A stretch of DNA of 64,000 bases from NCBI RefSeq assembly GCF_004216665.1, contig NZ_SGWY01000001.1:930001-994000 (forward strand), given 5' to 3'. The translations under genes and the position numbers were made by a program. Below are positions 25,156 to 33,770 of this stretch, piece after piece; the first letter of the stretch is position 1; every line of letters begins with the position of its first letter. The DNA comes from Agromyces ramosus. Its GTDB lineage: Bacteria > Actinomycetota > Actinomycetes > Actinomycetales > Microbacteriaceae. Under the pieces are notes generated by a model. The model did not search any database, was not told where the DNA came from, and saw nothing but the letters and a program-made list of their open reading frames with translations.

Positions 25156-25157
25156 GC

Positions 25158-25183
25158 GCCGGCATCCGGTCGTCGATGCCGGC
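25158..25183 (+). terminator. hairpin after the RidA-like gene
   Basis: 9-bp stem GCCGGCATC/GATGCCGGC with an 8-nt loop, 3 nt after the stop. Confidence 0.7.
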
Positions 25184-25197
25184 CGGCCACTCCTTCG

Positions 25198-25242
25198 ATA
25201 GTTGACGAAGTCCACTATTCCGATATAGTTGACGTCCGTCAA
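25198..25242 (+). promoter_or_regulatory. sigma70-type promoter with two MarR-like operators
   Basis: -35 TTGACG (25202-25207), 16-bp spacer, -10 TATAGT (25224-25229), in unusually AT-rich DNA. A 21-bp imperfect palindrome (25198-25218, ATAGT...GAC...GTC...ACTAT) covers the -35. A second inverted repeat TTGACG-TC-CGTCAA (25229-25242) covers the -10 edge and the start site; both begin ATAGTTGAC or close to it. A MarR dimer bound here would block RNA polymerase. The candidate repressor is the MarR protein encoded after the pump. Confidence 0.8.
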
Positions 25243-25260
25243 TCAATTTTCTGGAGTCAC

Positions 25261-27084
25261 ATGGCCACCGCTCAGCGCACACGCGCGCGCAACACGACGG
25301 ATGCCGCCGCACCCGCCAAGCTCTCCGACAACGGCATGACGCACCGCGAGGTGCTCACCGCCCTGTCGGGCCTCCTGCTCGGCATGTTCGTGTCGATGCT
25401 CGCCTCGACGGTCGTCGGCACCTCGTTGCCGCTCATCATCTCCGACCTCGAGGGCGACCAGTCCGCCTTCACCTGGGTGGTCACCGCGACCCTGCTCGCC
25501 ACCACCGTGTCGACGCCCATCTGGGGCAAGCTCGCCGACCTCTTCAACCGCAAGCTGCTGCTGCAGCTCGCCCTCGTCATCTTCGTCGTCGCGTCGGCGG
25601 TGGCCGGATTCTCGCAGGACACCGGCACGCTCATCACGATGCGCGTCTTCCAGGGCCTCGGGGCCGGCGGCCTCGCGGCCCTCAGCCAGATCGTGATGGC
25701 CGACATCATCAGCCCCCGCGAGCGCGGCAAGTACGCCGGCCTCTTCGGCGCGGTCATGGCCGTCGCCACCGTCGGCGGCCCGCTGCTCGGCGGCGTGATC
25801 ACCGACACCCTCGGATGGCGCTGGAACTTCTTCGTCGGCCTCCCCATCGCGATCGTCGCCCTCGTGCTCCTGCAGCGCACGCTGCACCTGCCCAAGCGCC
25901 CGAAGACCAAGGTGACCATCGACTACCTCGGCATCGTGCTCATCTCGGCCGGCGTCTCGCTGCTGCTGCTCTGGGTCACGTTCGCCGGCAAGGACTTCGA
26001 CTGGATCTCCGTGCCGAGCCTCCTCATGGTCGGCGGGGCCGCCCTGCTGCTTCTCATCGCCGTGATCGTCGAGCTCCGGGTCACGGAGCCCGTCATCCCC
26101 CTCGGTCTCTTCAAGAACCGCACCTTCACCCTCTCGGTGATCGCGTCGATCTCCGTCGGCGTCGCGATGTTCGGCACCGCGGTGTTCCTCAGCCAGTACA
26201 TGCAGCTCGCGCGCGGCGCCACGCCCACCGAGTCGGGCCTGCTCACGATCCCGATGATGGCGGGCGTGCTCATCTCCTCGACCGTCATCGGCGCCCTCGT
26301 GAGCCGTCGCGGCAAGTGGAAGGGCTTCATGGTCACGGGCGGCGTGCTCCTCGTCGTCGGCAGCCTGCTGCTCTCGCAGCTGCACTACGACACCGAGTTC
26401 TGGTACGTCGGCGTCTCGATGTTCGTGCTGGGCGCGGGCGTCGGCATGCTCATGCAGAACCTCGTGCTCGTCGTGCAGAACACCACCGAGGTGCGGAACC
26501 TGGGCGTCGCCACGAGCGCGGTCACCTTCTTCCGCAGCCTCGGCGGCACGATCGGCGTCGCGGTGATGGGCTCGATCCTCGGCACCGTCGTGGCCGAGGA
26601 CATCAGGAGCGGGATCGGCGGCCTGCCCCCCGAGCAGCAGCTCCAGGCCGCGCAGGCCCTCGGTGCCGGGACGATCCCGCAGATCAGCGCCCTGCCCGAG
26701 TTCCTCCGCGTGATCGTCGAGTCGGCGTACGGCATGGGCGTGGGCAGCGTGTTCCTCGCGGCGGTCCCGCTCGCGATCGTGACGCTCATCGCCGTGATCT
26801 TCATCCCGAACGGCGCCCTCGGCACCCAGAACGCGGTCCAGCGCGCGACGGCCGAGCGGTCGGGCGCAGCCGGTGCGGCCGGGGCATCCACCCACGCATC
26901 CGCCGATGCCGAGGACGAGCTCACCCGTGAGCTCGAGGACGCCGAGGATGCGGCGATCGACGCGGCCGCGGCATCCGTCGCCCTGGCCCCGGTCGGCCTC
27001 GCCCACGATCCGGCGACGGACTCGATGGCGGCGCTCCAGGACGTCTCGGCCGGCGGCCGCGACAGCGCCTCGCGTGCCGAATAG
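25261..27084 (+). CDS. DHA2-type MFS multidrug efflux transporter
   Basis: 607 residues with about 14 helices (residues 30-525), like EmrB/QacA. MFS motif A is present as GKLADLFNRK near residue 83, motif C as GAVMAVATVGGPLLGG. It would export drugs or a metabolite using the proton gradient. The C-terminal 80 residues form an acidic, Ala-rich cytoplasmic tail (DAEDELTRELEDAEDAAID) not needed for transport. It is preceded by a clear promoter with two operator-like palindromes and followed after 9 nt by a MarR regulator, a common self-controlled efflux arrangement. GGAG lies 6 nt upstream of the ATG. Confidence 0.92.
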   Translation: MATAQRTRARNTTDAAAPAKLSDNGMTHREVLTALSGLLLGMFVSMLASTVVGTSLPLIISDLEGDQSAFTWVVTATLLATTVSTPIWGKLADLFNRKLLLQLALVIFVVASAVAGFSQDTGTLITMRVFQGLGAGGLAALSQIVMADIISPRERGKYAGLFGAVMAVATVGGPLLGGVITDTLGWRWNFFVGLPIAIVALVLLQRTLHLPKRPKTKVTIDYLGIVLISAGVSLLLLWVTFAGKDFDWISVPSLLMVGGAALLLLIAVIVELRVTEPVIPLGLFKNRTFTLSVIASISVGVAMFGTAVFLSQYMQLARGATPTESGLLTIPMMAGVLISSTVIGALVSRRGKWKGFMVTGGVLLVVGSLLLSQLHYDTEFWYVGVSMFVLGAGVGMLMQNLVLVVQNTTEVRNLGVATSAVTFFRSLGGTIGVAVMGSILGTVVAEDIRSGIGGLPPEQQLQAAQALGAGTIPQISALPEFLRVIVESAYGMGVGSVFLAAVPLAIVTLIAVIFIPNGALGTQNAVQRATAERSGAAGAAGASTHASADAEDELTRELEDAEDAAIDAAAASVALAPVGLAHDPATDSMAALQDVSAGGRDSASRAE

Positions 27085-27093
27085 GATCACCGC

Positions 27094-27591
27094 ATGACCC
27101 CCAGCGCCGAGACCGCCATCCGCGCGGCCACCGACGACGAGATCGCCTCCGTCGAGGAGCAGCTCCGGCTGCTCTTCGTCCGGGTGCGGGCCGTCTGGAA
27201 GGAGGCTGCCGCCGCCGTGCATCCCGACCTCCAGCCGGTCGGGTACAAGATCATCTCGGCGCTCGTGCACCGCGGGCGCATGCACGCCGGCGCCCTCGCC
27301 GACACGCTCGAGATCGACAAGAGCGTGGTCAGCCGACAGGTCAAGCACCTCGAAGCGCTCGGGCTCGCGGTCACCGTCGCCGACCCGAACGACGGGCGCG
27401 CCCGATTCGTCGAGGCGACGCCTGCCGCGATCGAGAGCATCGGCCAGAAGGGCTCCCGGATGCAGCAGCAGCTCTACGCGTCGCTGCGCACGTGGTCGGG
27501 CGACGACGTCGACGAGCTCGCACGCCTGCTCGCCCGGTTGACCTCCGAGGTCGTCGCCCCGGCCACGACGGACTCAGCCTCGGGCGACTGA
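27094..27591 (+). CDS. MarR family transcriptional regulator
   Basis: 165 residues. Winged helix with GALADTLEIDKSVVSRQVKHLEALGL (landmark, about 68-92) and the wing DPNDGRARFVEATP. Its two helices at each end form the dimer interface. It is downstream of the pump gene and probably represses the pump promoter, releasing it when a toxic ligand binds. TAGGAT ends 6 nt before the ATG and overlaps the pump's stop codon, so the gene may also be made from its own leaderless transcript. Its last 18 bp overlap the convergent histidine kinase gene. Confidence 0.92.
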   Translation: MTPSAETAIRAATDDEIASVEEQLRLLFVRVRAVWKEAAAAVHPDLQPVGYKIISALVHRGRMHAGALADTLEIDKSVVSRQVKHLEALGLAVTVADPNDGRARFVEATPAAIESIGQKGSRMQQQLYASLRTWSGDDVDELARLLARLTSEVVAPATTDSASGD

Positions 27592-29199
27592 CGGCGCTTC
27601 CGCGGCCTCGGCGCTCGCGCCCGGGCCGTCGGCATCCGCATCCGGGCGGCCGGACGCGGGCAGCCGCACGGTGAACCGGGTCGCGCCCGGCTCGCTCGTC
27701 ACCGACACGTCGCCGTGGTGCGCCTCGACGACGGCCCGCACGATCGCGAGGCCGAGCCCGGTGCTCCCGGCGCGGCGAGACCGCGACGAGTCGCCGCGGG
27801 CGAACCGCTCGAAGAGCGAGCCGACGAGGTCGGGCGGGATGCCGGGGCCGTCGTCCTCCACGGCGAGCACCACGTCGTCGCCGTCGCGCTCGAGCATGGC
27901 GACCACGCTCGTGCCCTCGGGCGTGTGCACGCGGGCGTTCGCGAGCAGGTTGGTGACGACCTGGCGGAGCCGGGGCTCGTCGCCCGTGACGACGGTCGCG
28001 GCCTCCGGGAGCCGCACCTCCCAGTCGTGATCGGGCCCGGCGGCCTGCGCATCGCCGACCGCCTCGACGACGACGCGGCCGAGGTCGACCGGACGCGCGG
28101 CGAGCTCGCGTCCCTCGTCGAGCCGTGCGAGCAGCAGCAGGTCCTCGACGAGCTCGGTCATGCGCACCGACTCCGACTCGATGCGCCCGATGGCGTGCAT
28201 CACGTCGGGCGGGAGCTCGCCGCCGTGCAGGCGGGTGAGCTCGGCGTACCCGCGGATGGAGGCGAGGGGCGTTCGCAGCTCATGGCTGGCGTCGGCGACG
28301 AAGCGGCGCACCTTCTGCTCGCTCTGCTCGCGGGCGGACAGGGCGGATGCCACGTGTTCGAGCATGCGATTGAAGGCGGTGCCGAGTCGTCCGACCTCGG
28401 TGCGGTCGTCGTCGACGGGCACCCGCTCGGCGAGCGCGACGTCACCGCGGTCGAGCGGCAGCTCGGAGACGCGCTGTGCCGTCGCGGTGACCTCGGCGAG
28501 CGGGCTGAGCGCCCGCCGCACGACGGCGGAACCGATCACGAGGGCGATCATGAGGCCCAGCACGGCGACGATCGCGACCGTCAGCGCGAGCTGGGTGGTC
28601 TGGGCGTTCACGCCCTCCATGGGGAGCGCGAGCACGATCTTGACACCCGGCTGCGACTCGGCGGCGAGCGCACGGTAGTCGCCCAGCGTGCCGGCCTGGA
28701 TGGTGTGCGCGGCCCGGTCGGGCGGCACGTCGGCGAGGGCATCCGCGGCACCCGGAGCGGGAGACTGGATCTGCCCATCGTCGATCACCCCGGCCGTGAC
28801 CTCGCCGCCGATGACGATCCCGCCGAGCGTGCCCTCGGGCTGGCCCGGCACGCTGAGGAAGGCGATGACGGTGCGGCCCGGGTCGCCCGGGATGCCGGGA
28901 CCGGTGGCGTCGTCGGCACGCGACGACGCGGCGCGGAGGCTGGAGTCCAGGCGCTCGACGCTCGAGGCGTGGAACAGGGCCACCGTCGCGATCCCGATGA
29001 CGGCGCTCACGGCGACGAGCAGCGCGGCCAGGATCACGAGCAGTCGGCGGTGGAGGGTCCACGGATGCCGGTGACGGCGGCCAGGGGCATCCGCGGCCGG
29101 AGTCCCGTGCGCGCCCGTCGCCGGAGCCGTCGCCGTCTCGTGCGTGGCCGCCTCCTCGCGAGACGCGGCGGCGTGGCCCGGATCGCCGGGACGCGTCAT
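27574..29199 (-). CDS. sensor histidine kinase
   Basis: 541 residues. A roughly 45-residue cytoplasmic N-terminus precedes TM1 (about 52-76), an extracytoplasmic sensor region (about 77-203) and TM2 (about 204-227). HAMP (about 228-295), HisKA with the phospho-acceptor His306 in ADASHELRTPLASIRGY, and HATPase with NLLANA, DDGPGIPPDL and TGLGLAI follow. It autophosphorylates and passes phosphate to the response regulator encoded just upstream, whose stop it overlaps by 4 bp (ATGA). Ligand unknown. Its neighbour across the divergent promoter is an ABC transporter, so sensing of an envelope-active compound is plausible. The 3' end overlaps marR by 18 bp. Confidence 0.93.
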   Translation of the reverse strand: MTRPGDPGHAAASREEAATHETATAPATGAHGTPAADAPGRRHRHPWTLHRRLLVILAALLVAVSAVIGIATVALFHASSVERLDSSLRAASSRADDATGPGIPGDPGRTVIAFLSVPGQPEGTLGGIVIGGEVTAGVIDDGQIQSPAPGAADALADVPPDRAAHTIQAGTLGDYRALAAESQPGVKIVLALPMEGVNAQTTQLALTVAIVAVLGLMIALVIGSAVVRRALSPLAEVTATAQRVSELPLDRGDVALAERVPVDDDRTEVGRLGTAFNRMLEHVASALSAREQSEQKVRRFVADASHELRTPLASIRGYAELTRLHGGELPPDVMHAIGRIESESVRMTELVEDLLLLARLDEGRELAARPVDLGRVVVEAVGDAQAAGPDHDWEVRLPEAATVVTGDEPRLRQVVTNLLANARVHTPEGTSVVAMLERDGDDVVLAVEDDGPGIPPDLVGSLFERFARGDSSRSRRAGSTGLGLAIVRAVVEAHHGDVSVTSEPGATRFTVRLPASGRPDADADGPGASAEAAEAPSVARG

Positions 29200-29945
29200 C
29201 CGACGGCCTTCAGCATGTAGCCGGCGCCGCGCACCGTGTGGATCATCGGCTCGCGACCGGCGTCGATCTTCTTGCGGAGGTAGGAGATGTAGAGCTCGAC
29301 CACCGACTCCTTGCCGCCGAAGTCGTACGACCAGACGCGGTCGAGGATCTGCGCCTTCGAGAGCACACGACGCGGATTGCGCATGAGGAAGCGGAGGAGC
29401 TCGAACTCGGTCGCGGTGAGCTCGATCGGCGTGCCGCCGCGGGCGACCTCGTAGGAGTCCTCGTCGAGGGTGAGGTCGCCGACGGTGAGCACCGGGTCCT
29501 TCGCCTGCGCGAGCGTCAGCGTCGAGCGGCGGATGAGCCCGCGCAGGCGCGCGACGACCTCCTCGAGGCTGAACGGCTTGGTGACGTAGTCGTCGCCGCC
29601 CGCCGTGAGGCCGACGATCCGGTCGTCGAGCGAGTCCTTCGCGGTGAGGAACAGCACGGGCGTCTCGGTGCCATCGGCGCGTACGCGCTGCAGCACCTCC
29701 AGCCCGTCGATGTCGGGGAGCATGATGTCGAGCACGATCGCGTCGGGGCGGAACTCGCGTGCCACCCTCACGGCACTGGACCCGTCGGACGCAGTGCGCA
29801 CGTCCCACCCCTCGTACCGGAGGGCCATCTTCAGGAGTTCGGTCAAGGAGTGCTCGTCGTCCACGACGAGCACCCGCACCATCGATCCGTCGCCCTTGGC
29901 GATCTGGGGGGCTCGGTGCTGGGTCGCCGGCGTGCTGCTGCTCAT
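29196..29945 (-). CDS. OmpR/PhoB family response regulator
   Basis: 249 residues. Receiver domain (about 23-138) with acidic pocket VVDDEHS, phosphorylation site Asp73 (VLDIMLPD), LTAK and VTKPFS, then a winged-helix DNA-binding domain (about 150-245: TATEFELLRFLMRNPRRVLS, VRGAGYMLK). The annotated ATG gives a 21-residue leader before MVRVLVVDDE; the Met at 29882 is a plausible shorter start. It is divergent from the MacB-type ABC genes. The 171-bp gap between them holds two sets of heptamers spaced 11 bp apart, the binding pattern expected for this regulator family. It probably controls the transporter and itself. Confidence 0.93.
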   Translation of the reverse strand: MSSSTPATQHRAPQIAKGDGSMVRVLVVDDEHSLTELLKMALRYEGWDVRTASDGSSAVRVAREFRPDAIVLDIMLPDIDGLEVLQRVRADGTETPVLFLTAKDSLDDRIVGLTAGGDDYVTKPFSLEEVVARLRGLIRRSTLTLAQAKDPVLTVGDLTLDEDSYEVARGGTPIELTATEFELLRFLMRNPRRVLSKAQILDRVWSYDFGGKESVVELYISYLRKKIDAGREPMIHTVRGAGYMLKAVG

Positions 29946-29964
29946 GACTCCAGTATCCGCGTCC

Positions 29965-29993
29965 CCCTATGCGTTCCCTATGGCTTTCCCGGG
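29965..29993 (-). promoter_or_regulatory. 11-bp-phased heptamers on the regulator side
   Basis: Read on the minus strand, CATAGGG occurs at 29982-29976 and again at 29971-29965, exactly 11 bp apart. A weaker CCCGGGA unit (29993-29987) precedes them with the same spacing. They sit just upstream of the response regulator gene, suggesting autoregulation. Confidence 0.6.
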
Positions 29994-30012
29994 CGGATGC
30001 CGCAGCCGAGGC

Positions 30013-30052
30013 CATAGGCGATCCATGGGTGCGGCAGGGAACGCCCATAGGG
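30013..30052 (+). promoter_or_regulatory. four 11-bp-phased direct repeats, likely response regulator box
   Basis: Units start at 30013 (CATAGGC), 30024 (CATGGGT), 30035 (CAGGGAA) and 30046 (CATAGGG), each exactly 11 bp after the last. OmpR/PhoB dimers bind such head-to-tail repeats on one face of the helix. The array ends 65 nt before the ABC permease start, in the right place to activate it. Confidence 0.7.
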
Positions 30053-30116
30053 CTCGTCCCTAGCGTCGCGTTCGGCGCCCCGTCCGGTGCGTCCTCCCCC
30101 GACCTCCGAGGAAATC

Positions 30117-31622
30117 ATGTTCTTCACCTACCTCCGGCGCGAGCTCGCCGGGCGTCGCAGGCAGACCGCGATCGTCGCGATCGGCATGGCGCTCGCGATC
30201 GCGCTCGTCATGATCGTGAACTCCGTGGCCTCCGGAGTCCGCGACGCCCAGGCGTCGGTGCTCCAGTCCGTGTACGGCGTGGGCACCGACCTCACCGTGT
30301 CGCAGGACCCGACGCCACCGGAGGAGGGCGAAGCCGGAGCGGGACCCGGCCGCTTCGAGTTCGGCGCCGACGACGGCACCAGCACCGACGACTCCACTGA
30401 GATCAGCCAGTCACGTCTGACCGCGGGGTTCGGCAGCACGACCTTCGACGCGTCGGCGCTCGACACGGTCGCCGACCTCGACGGCGTCGAGGCGGCATCC
30501 GCTGCGCTCTCGCTCACGAACATGACGTTCTCCGGGGAGCTGCCCCAGTTCGCGCAGCGCACGGAGGGCGAGCCGCCCGCCGAGGGCGATACGACGCAGC
30601 AGGCGCCGACCGGCGGGTTCGACGGCGCCGGCGGCAGCGCCTTCGACGTGAACAGCTTCTCGGTGCTGGGCATCGACCCCGGCGGCGCCGCGGTCGGGCC
30701 GCTGTCGGCGGTCGAGCTGGCGGACGGGCGCGGGCTCGAGGCATCCGACGCCGGCCAGGCCGTCGCGGTGCTCGACGCGAGCTACGCGACCAGCGCCGAG
30801 CTCGCGGTCGGCGACACGATCGACGTCGGCGGCACGGAGTTCGAGGTCGTCGGCACGGTGACCTCGACGTCGGCGGATGCCGCGACGGCGTCGAACGTGT
30901 ACATCCCCCTCGGCCTCGCCCAGTCGATCGCCGGGCTGGACGGCCAGGTCAGCGACCTCTACGTGCAGGCGACCTCCTCGGACCGGATCGCCGCGGTGCA
31001 GGCCGACATCGAGGAGGCGCTGCCCGACGCGACCGTGTCGACGCAGGCGGACCTGGCCGCCTCGGTGTCGGGATCGCTGTCGACCGCGTCGACCCTCATC
31101 GCGAACCTCGGCCTGTGGCTCTCGGTGGCCGTGCTCGCGGCGGCCTTCCTCATCGCCATCCTCTTCACGATCCAGGGCGTCACGCGTCGCACGCGTGAGT
31201 TCGGCACCCTCAAGGCGATCGGCTGGTCGAACCGCCGCGTCGTCGGGCAGGTCGCGGGCGAGTCGCTCGTGCAGGGACTCATCGGCGGGGCCGCCGGCCT
31301 CGCACTCGGCCTCGCCGGCATCTGGGTGATCAACCTCGTCGCGCCCACCCTGGGCGGCAGCGCCACCACCGGCACGCTGGCCGGCGGACCCGTGGCCGGA
31401 CCGGGCGGCGACGGCGGTGCGACCGCCTCCGGGCCGTTCGGCGATCGGCTCGCGGATGCCGCGGGCTCCACCACGGAGGTCGTGCTCAACGCGCCCGTCA
31501 CGATCTCGGTCGTCGCGATCGCGATCGGGCTCGCGGTCCTCGGCGGCCTCCTCGCCGGCGCGATCGGCGGATGGCGCGCCGCGCGCCTCCGCCCCGCCGA
31601 GGCGCTCCGCAGCGTCGCCTGA
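30117..31622 (+). CDS. MacB/FtsX-type ABC transporter permease
   Basis: 501 residues. TM1 (about 16-40), a large extracytoplasmic domain (about 45-325, with an acidic Gly/Asp/Ser-rich insert) and three C-terminal helices (about 330-365, 385-415, 460-485) linked by RRTREFGTLKAIGWSNRRVV, the FtsX coupling helix. Such permeases do not pump in the usual sense but drive extracytoplasmic processes, or expel peptides, by mechanotransmission. The ATG follows GAGGAAATC. The ATPase gene follows 40 nt later. A Gly-rich insert (GGPVAGPGGDGGATASG) lies between TM3 and TM4. Likely regulated by the divergent two-component system. Confidence 0.9.
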   Translation: MFFTYLRRELAGRRRQTAIVAIGMALAIALVMIVNSVASGVRDAQASVLQSVYGVGTDLTVSQDPTPPEEGEAGAGPGRFEFGADDGTSTDDSTEISQSRLTAGFGSTTFDASALDTVADLDGVEAASAALSLTNMTFSGELPQFAQRTEGEPPAEGDTTQQAPTGGFDGAGGSAFDVNSFSVLGIDPGGAAVGPLSAVELADGRGLEASDAGQAVAVLDASYATSAELAVGDTIDVGGTEFEVVGTVTSTSADAATASNVYIPLGLAQSIAGLDGQVSDLYVQATSSDRIAAVQADIEEALPDATVSTQADLAASVSGSLSTASTLIANLGLWLSVAVLAAAFLIAILFTIQGVTRRTREFGTLKAIGWSNRRVVGQVAGESLVQGLIGGAAGLALGLAGIWVINLVAPTLGGSATTGTLAGGPVAGPGGDGGATASGPFGDRLADAAGSTTEVVLNAPVTISVVAIAIGLAVLGGLLAGAIGGWRAARLRPAEALRSVA

Positions 31623-31662
31623 GCCGCGACCGCCGCTTCCCCACCTCCAGGAAAGGACCATC

Positions 31663-32334
31663 ATGTACACGCTCGAGAACGTCTCGAAGACCTACACCCA
31701 GTCGAAGCGACAGATCACGGCCCTCGCCGACGTGAGCCTCTCGATCCCGTCGGGCCAGCTCGTCGCGATCCAGGGACCGACCGGCGGCGGCAAGTCCACC
31801 CTGCTGCAGATGCTCGGCGCCCTCGACCGGCCGACGTCGGGTCGCATCAGCCTCGGCGAGGCGGAGCTGTCGCACCTGCCCGACCGCAAGCTCGGCGGCA
31901 TCCGCGCGAAGGAGATCGGGTTCGTCTTCCAGGGCTTCAACCTCATCCCGACCCTCACCGCGCAGGAGAACGTGGAGACGGCGCTCGCGCCGCTCGGCGT
32001 GCCGGCCGAGGAACGTCGGCGCCGAGCGCTCGACGCCCTGGCGTCGGTCGGACTCGCCGACCGCGCCGGACATGTGCCCGGCGAGCTGTCGGGAGGCCAG
32101 CAGCAGCGCGTCGCCATCGCGCGGGCCCTCGTCAAGGAGCCCGACGTGCTCCTGGCCGACGAGCCGACCGGCAACCTCGACGAGGAGACGCGCGACGAGA
32201 TCATGGACCTGCTCGAGGGCCTCTGGCGGGATCGCGGCCTCACGCTCGTGGTCGTGACGCACGACTCCGCGGTGGCGAAGCGCGCCGAGCGTCGGTTGCA
32301 CATCACGCACGGCACGGTGACCGAGCGCCGCTGA
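31663..32334 (+). CDS. ABC transporter ATP-binding protein (MacB/LolD type)
   Basis: 223 residues. Walker A GPTGGGKST, Q-loop FVFQGFNLIPTLTAQENVE, signature LSGGQQQRVAIARAL, Walker B LLADEPTGNLD and the His in VVVTHD are all present. It powers the preceding permease. The ATG is chosen with AGGAAAGG 6-7 nt upstream, and the domain starts immediately (MYTLENVSKTY). A 12-bp terminator closes the operon. Confidence 0.94.
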   Translation: MYTLENVSKTYTQSKRQITALADVSLSIPSGQLVAIQGPTGGGKSTLLQMLGALDRPTSGRISLGEAELSHLPDRKLGGIRAKEIGFVFQGFNLIPTLTAQENVETALAPLGVPAEERRRRALDALASVGLADRAGHVPGELSGGQQQRVAIARALVKEPDVLLADEPTGNLDEETRDEIMDLLEGLWRDRGLTLVVVTHDSAVAKRAERRLHITHGTVTERR

Positions 32335-32359
32335 CGGCCCGTCGCCGCCCGATCGACGA

Positions 32360-32395
32360 GCGGATGCCGCGACCCGCCAGGGGCGCGGCATCCGC
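32360..32395 (+). terminator. terminator of the two-gene ABC operon
   Basis: 12-bp perfect stem GCGGATGCCGCG/CGCGGCATCCGC, 12-nt loop, 25 nt past the ATPase stop. Again built on GGATGCC/GGCATCC. Confidence 0.75.
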
Positions 32396-32400
32396 GTCGC

Positions 32401-32422
32401 CCTCACGCCTCGAGGCGTGAGG
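32401..32422. terminator. 22-bp perfect palindrome at the end of the convergent polymer gene
   Basis: Centred on CTCGAG, it contains the stop codon and last six codons (SRLEA-stop region) of the convergent gene. As RNA it folds into a stem that could terminate transcription of the minus-strand cluster or protect its 3' end. Confidence 0.5.
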
Positions 32423-33770
32423 CTGACAAGCCCGTTCGGATGGCGTCGAGGATGAGGCGATCGGGGTCGGGGTGGGGAAAAAGGTCGGCCACGTTCGCGG
32501 CCTGGCGGTCGCGCAGCGGATCGACCTCCCCGCACGCGAACCGGTGCACGGCGGTGATCGCCGCGGCGACGTCCCCAATCCGGTGTGCTCCCGTGACGAC
32601 GACGTCGCCGACGTCGTTGAACGGCCGGTGCCCGTCGCGCTCCACGAAGACCAGCGGCTTCCCGAGCAGTTGGTACTCGATCAGCATGCTGAGCCCGTCC
32701 GTGATCAGGGCATCCGAGGCGCGCAGCACCGAGGGGTAGTCGACGCCGGTGTACGTCGCGGTGTTCGGAAGCGCGGCCCACCGCTCGAGGAACGCATCGA
32801 CCTCGACCTGCGTGACCGGCGACTGGTGGTGTCCGCCGAACGTGAGCAGCATCGGGTGCGGCAGGAAGACCACGTCGCACTCGGGATGGGTCTCGGCAAA
32901 CCGCAGCATGGCCTCGGACATCGCGGGGAACAGCCCGAACCGGGTCCAGTCATCGCCGATGCTGTGATGGGCCGACCATGCGATCCGCGGGCGTCGCGGG
33001 CCATCGATCGGCCAGTGCCCCTCGGCTTCGCGGATCGCGATGGACTTGGGGTGCCCGGTGACGACGAACTGCTCCGCACCGAGGGTCGCCCCCTCGATCG
33101 CTGCACGCTGCACGACGTCGTTGGCGCAGAACACCCGCCATGCCGCGCGGTGGTAGGGCGTGTCGACGGCCGTGTCGGTGGGGGTTCCGGCGTGCCGGAC
33201 GTTCTCGACGATGTTCATCGTCTCGTACGGCACGAGGCAGAGCCGGGCGAAGGAGAGCGCCCTCGTGGAGAAGCCGGGCGGCACGTCGGCATCCCACTGC
33301 GATTGGCGGAACACGACGTGCGGCCGGAGCGCACGGAGGAGGTCGAGCGACTCGGAGGAGTCGGCGAACGGCAGTCGGACGTGCCGCACCCCACGTGCGG
33401 TCAGCTCCGCATCCACGACGTGCTCGCCGCTGAACCCGGGCGCCCCGGGGAATCGCCGCGGGATGCTCGCGACGGTGACCTCGAACGCGTCATCCGCCTC
33501 CATCGCCCGGAACACCGGCTCCAGGCTCGCCCACGCCTCGAGGTAGTGCACGAGCATCACGACGCGGATCGGGCCGCCCGCCCACGGGGTCACCCCGTCG
33601 ATCGAGCACACCCGCTCGAGCGTCACGCTCGCGGCGTCGCGCAACTCGCGGAGGATCCGCGCCTGAAGGCGAGTGGACTCCACCGTCATCTCGTGGAGCT
33701 CCTTTACCCGCCCTGGCATCTTCAGGACGTTCATGCCGTAGTTGAGCACCCGGTGCATGATCCCGCTCAT
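32403..33770 (-). CDS. CDP-glycerol glycerophosphotransferase-like (TagB/TagF family) protein
   Basis: 455 residues. The C-terminal half resembles the glycerophosphotransferase fold of teichoic-acid enzymes: FLPHPMLL (about 285), a DYPSVLRASDALITDGLSM stretch and LGKPLVFVERDGHRPF (about 360-385). The His and Asp-Ser residues of this family's active site appear conserved in spirit but are divergent. The N-terminal half (about 70-250) carries a GT-B-like Rossmann pattern (VVMLVHYLEAWASLEPV). It has no membrane segment and probably acts on the cytoplasmic face on a lipid-linked polymer. Its ATG overlaps the upstream stop (ATGA). The longer frame upstream is not used because it would run into the preceding gene. 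Confidence 0.7.
   Translation of the reverse strand: MSGIMHRVLNYGMNVLKMPGRVKELHEMTVESTRLQARILRELRDAASVTLERVCSIDGVTPWAGGPIRVVMLVHYLEAWASLEPVFRAMEADDAFEVTVASIPRRFPGAPGFSGEHVVDAELTARGVRHVRLPFADSSESLDLLRALRPHVVFRQSQWDADVPPGFSTRALSFARLCLVPYETMNIVENVRHAGTPTDTAVDTPYHRAAWRVFCANDVVQRAAIEGATLGAEQFVVTGHPKSIAIREAEGHWPIDGPRRPRIAWSAHHSIGDDWTRFGLFPAMSEAMLRFAETHPECDVVFLPHPMLLTFGGHHQSPVTQVEVDAFLERWAALPNTATYTGVDYPSVLRASDALITDGLSMLIEYQLLGKPLVFVERDGHRPFNDVGDVVVTGAHRIGDVAAAITAVHRFACGEVDPLRDRQAANVADLFPHPDPDRLILDAIRTGLSASRLEA

Noticed and set aside
27715..29220. 501-codon plus-strand frame opposite the histidine kinase
   Set aside because: Mirror of the kinase gene; its translation is Arg/Gly/Asp-biased with no domain pattern.
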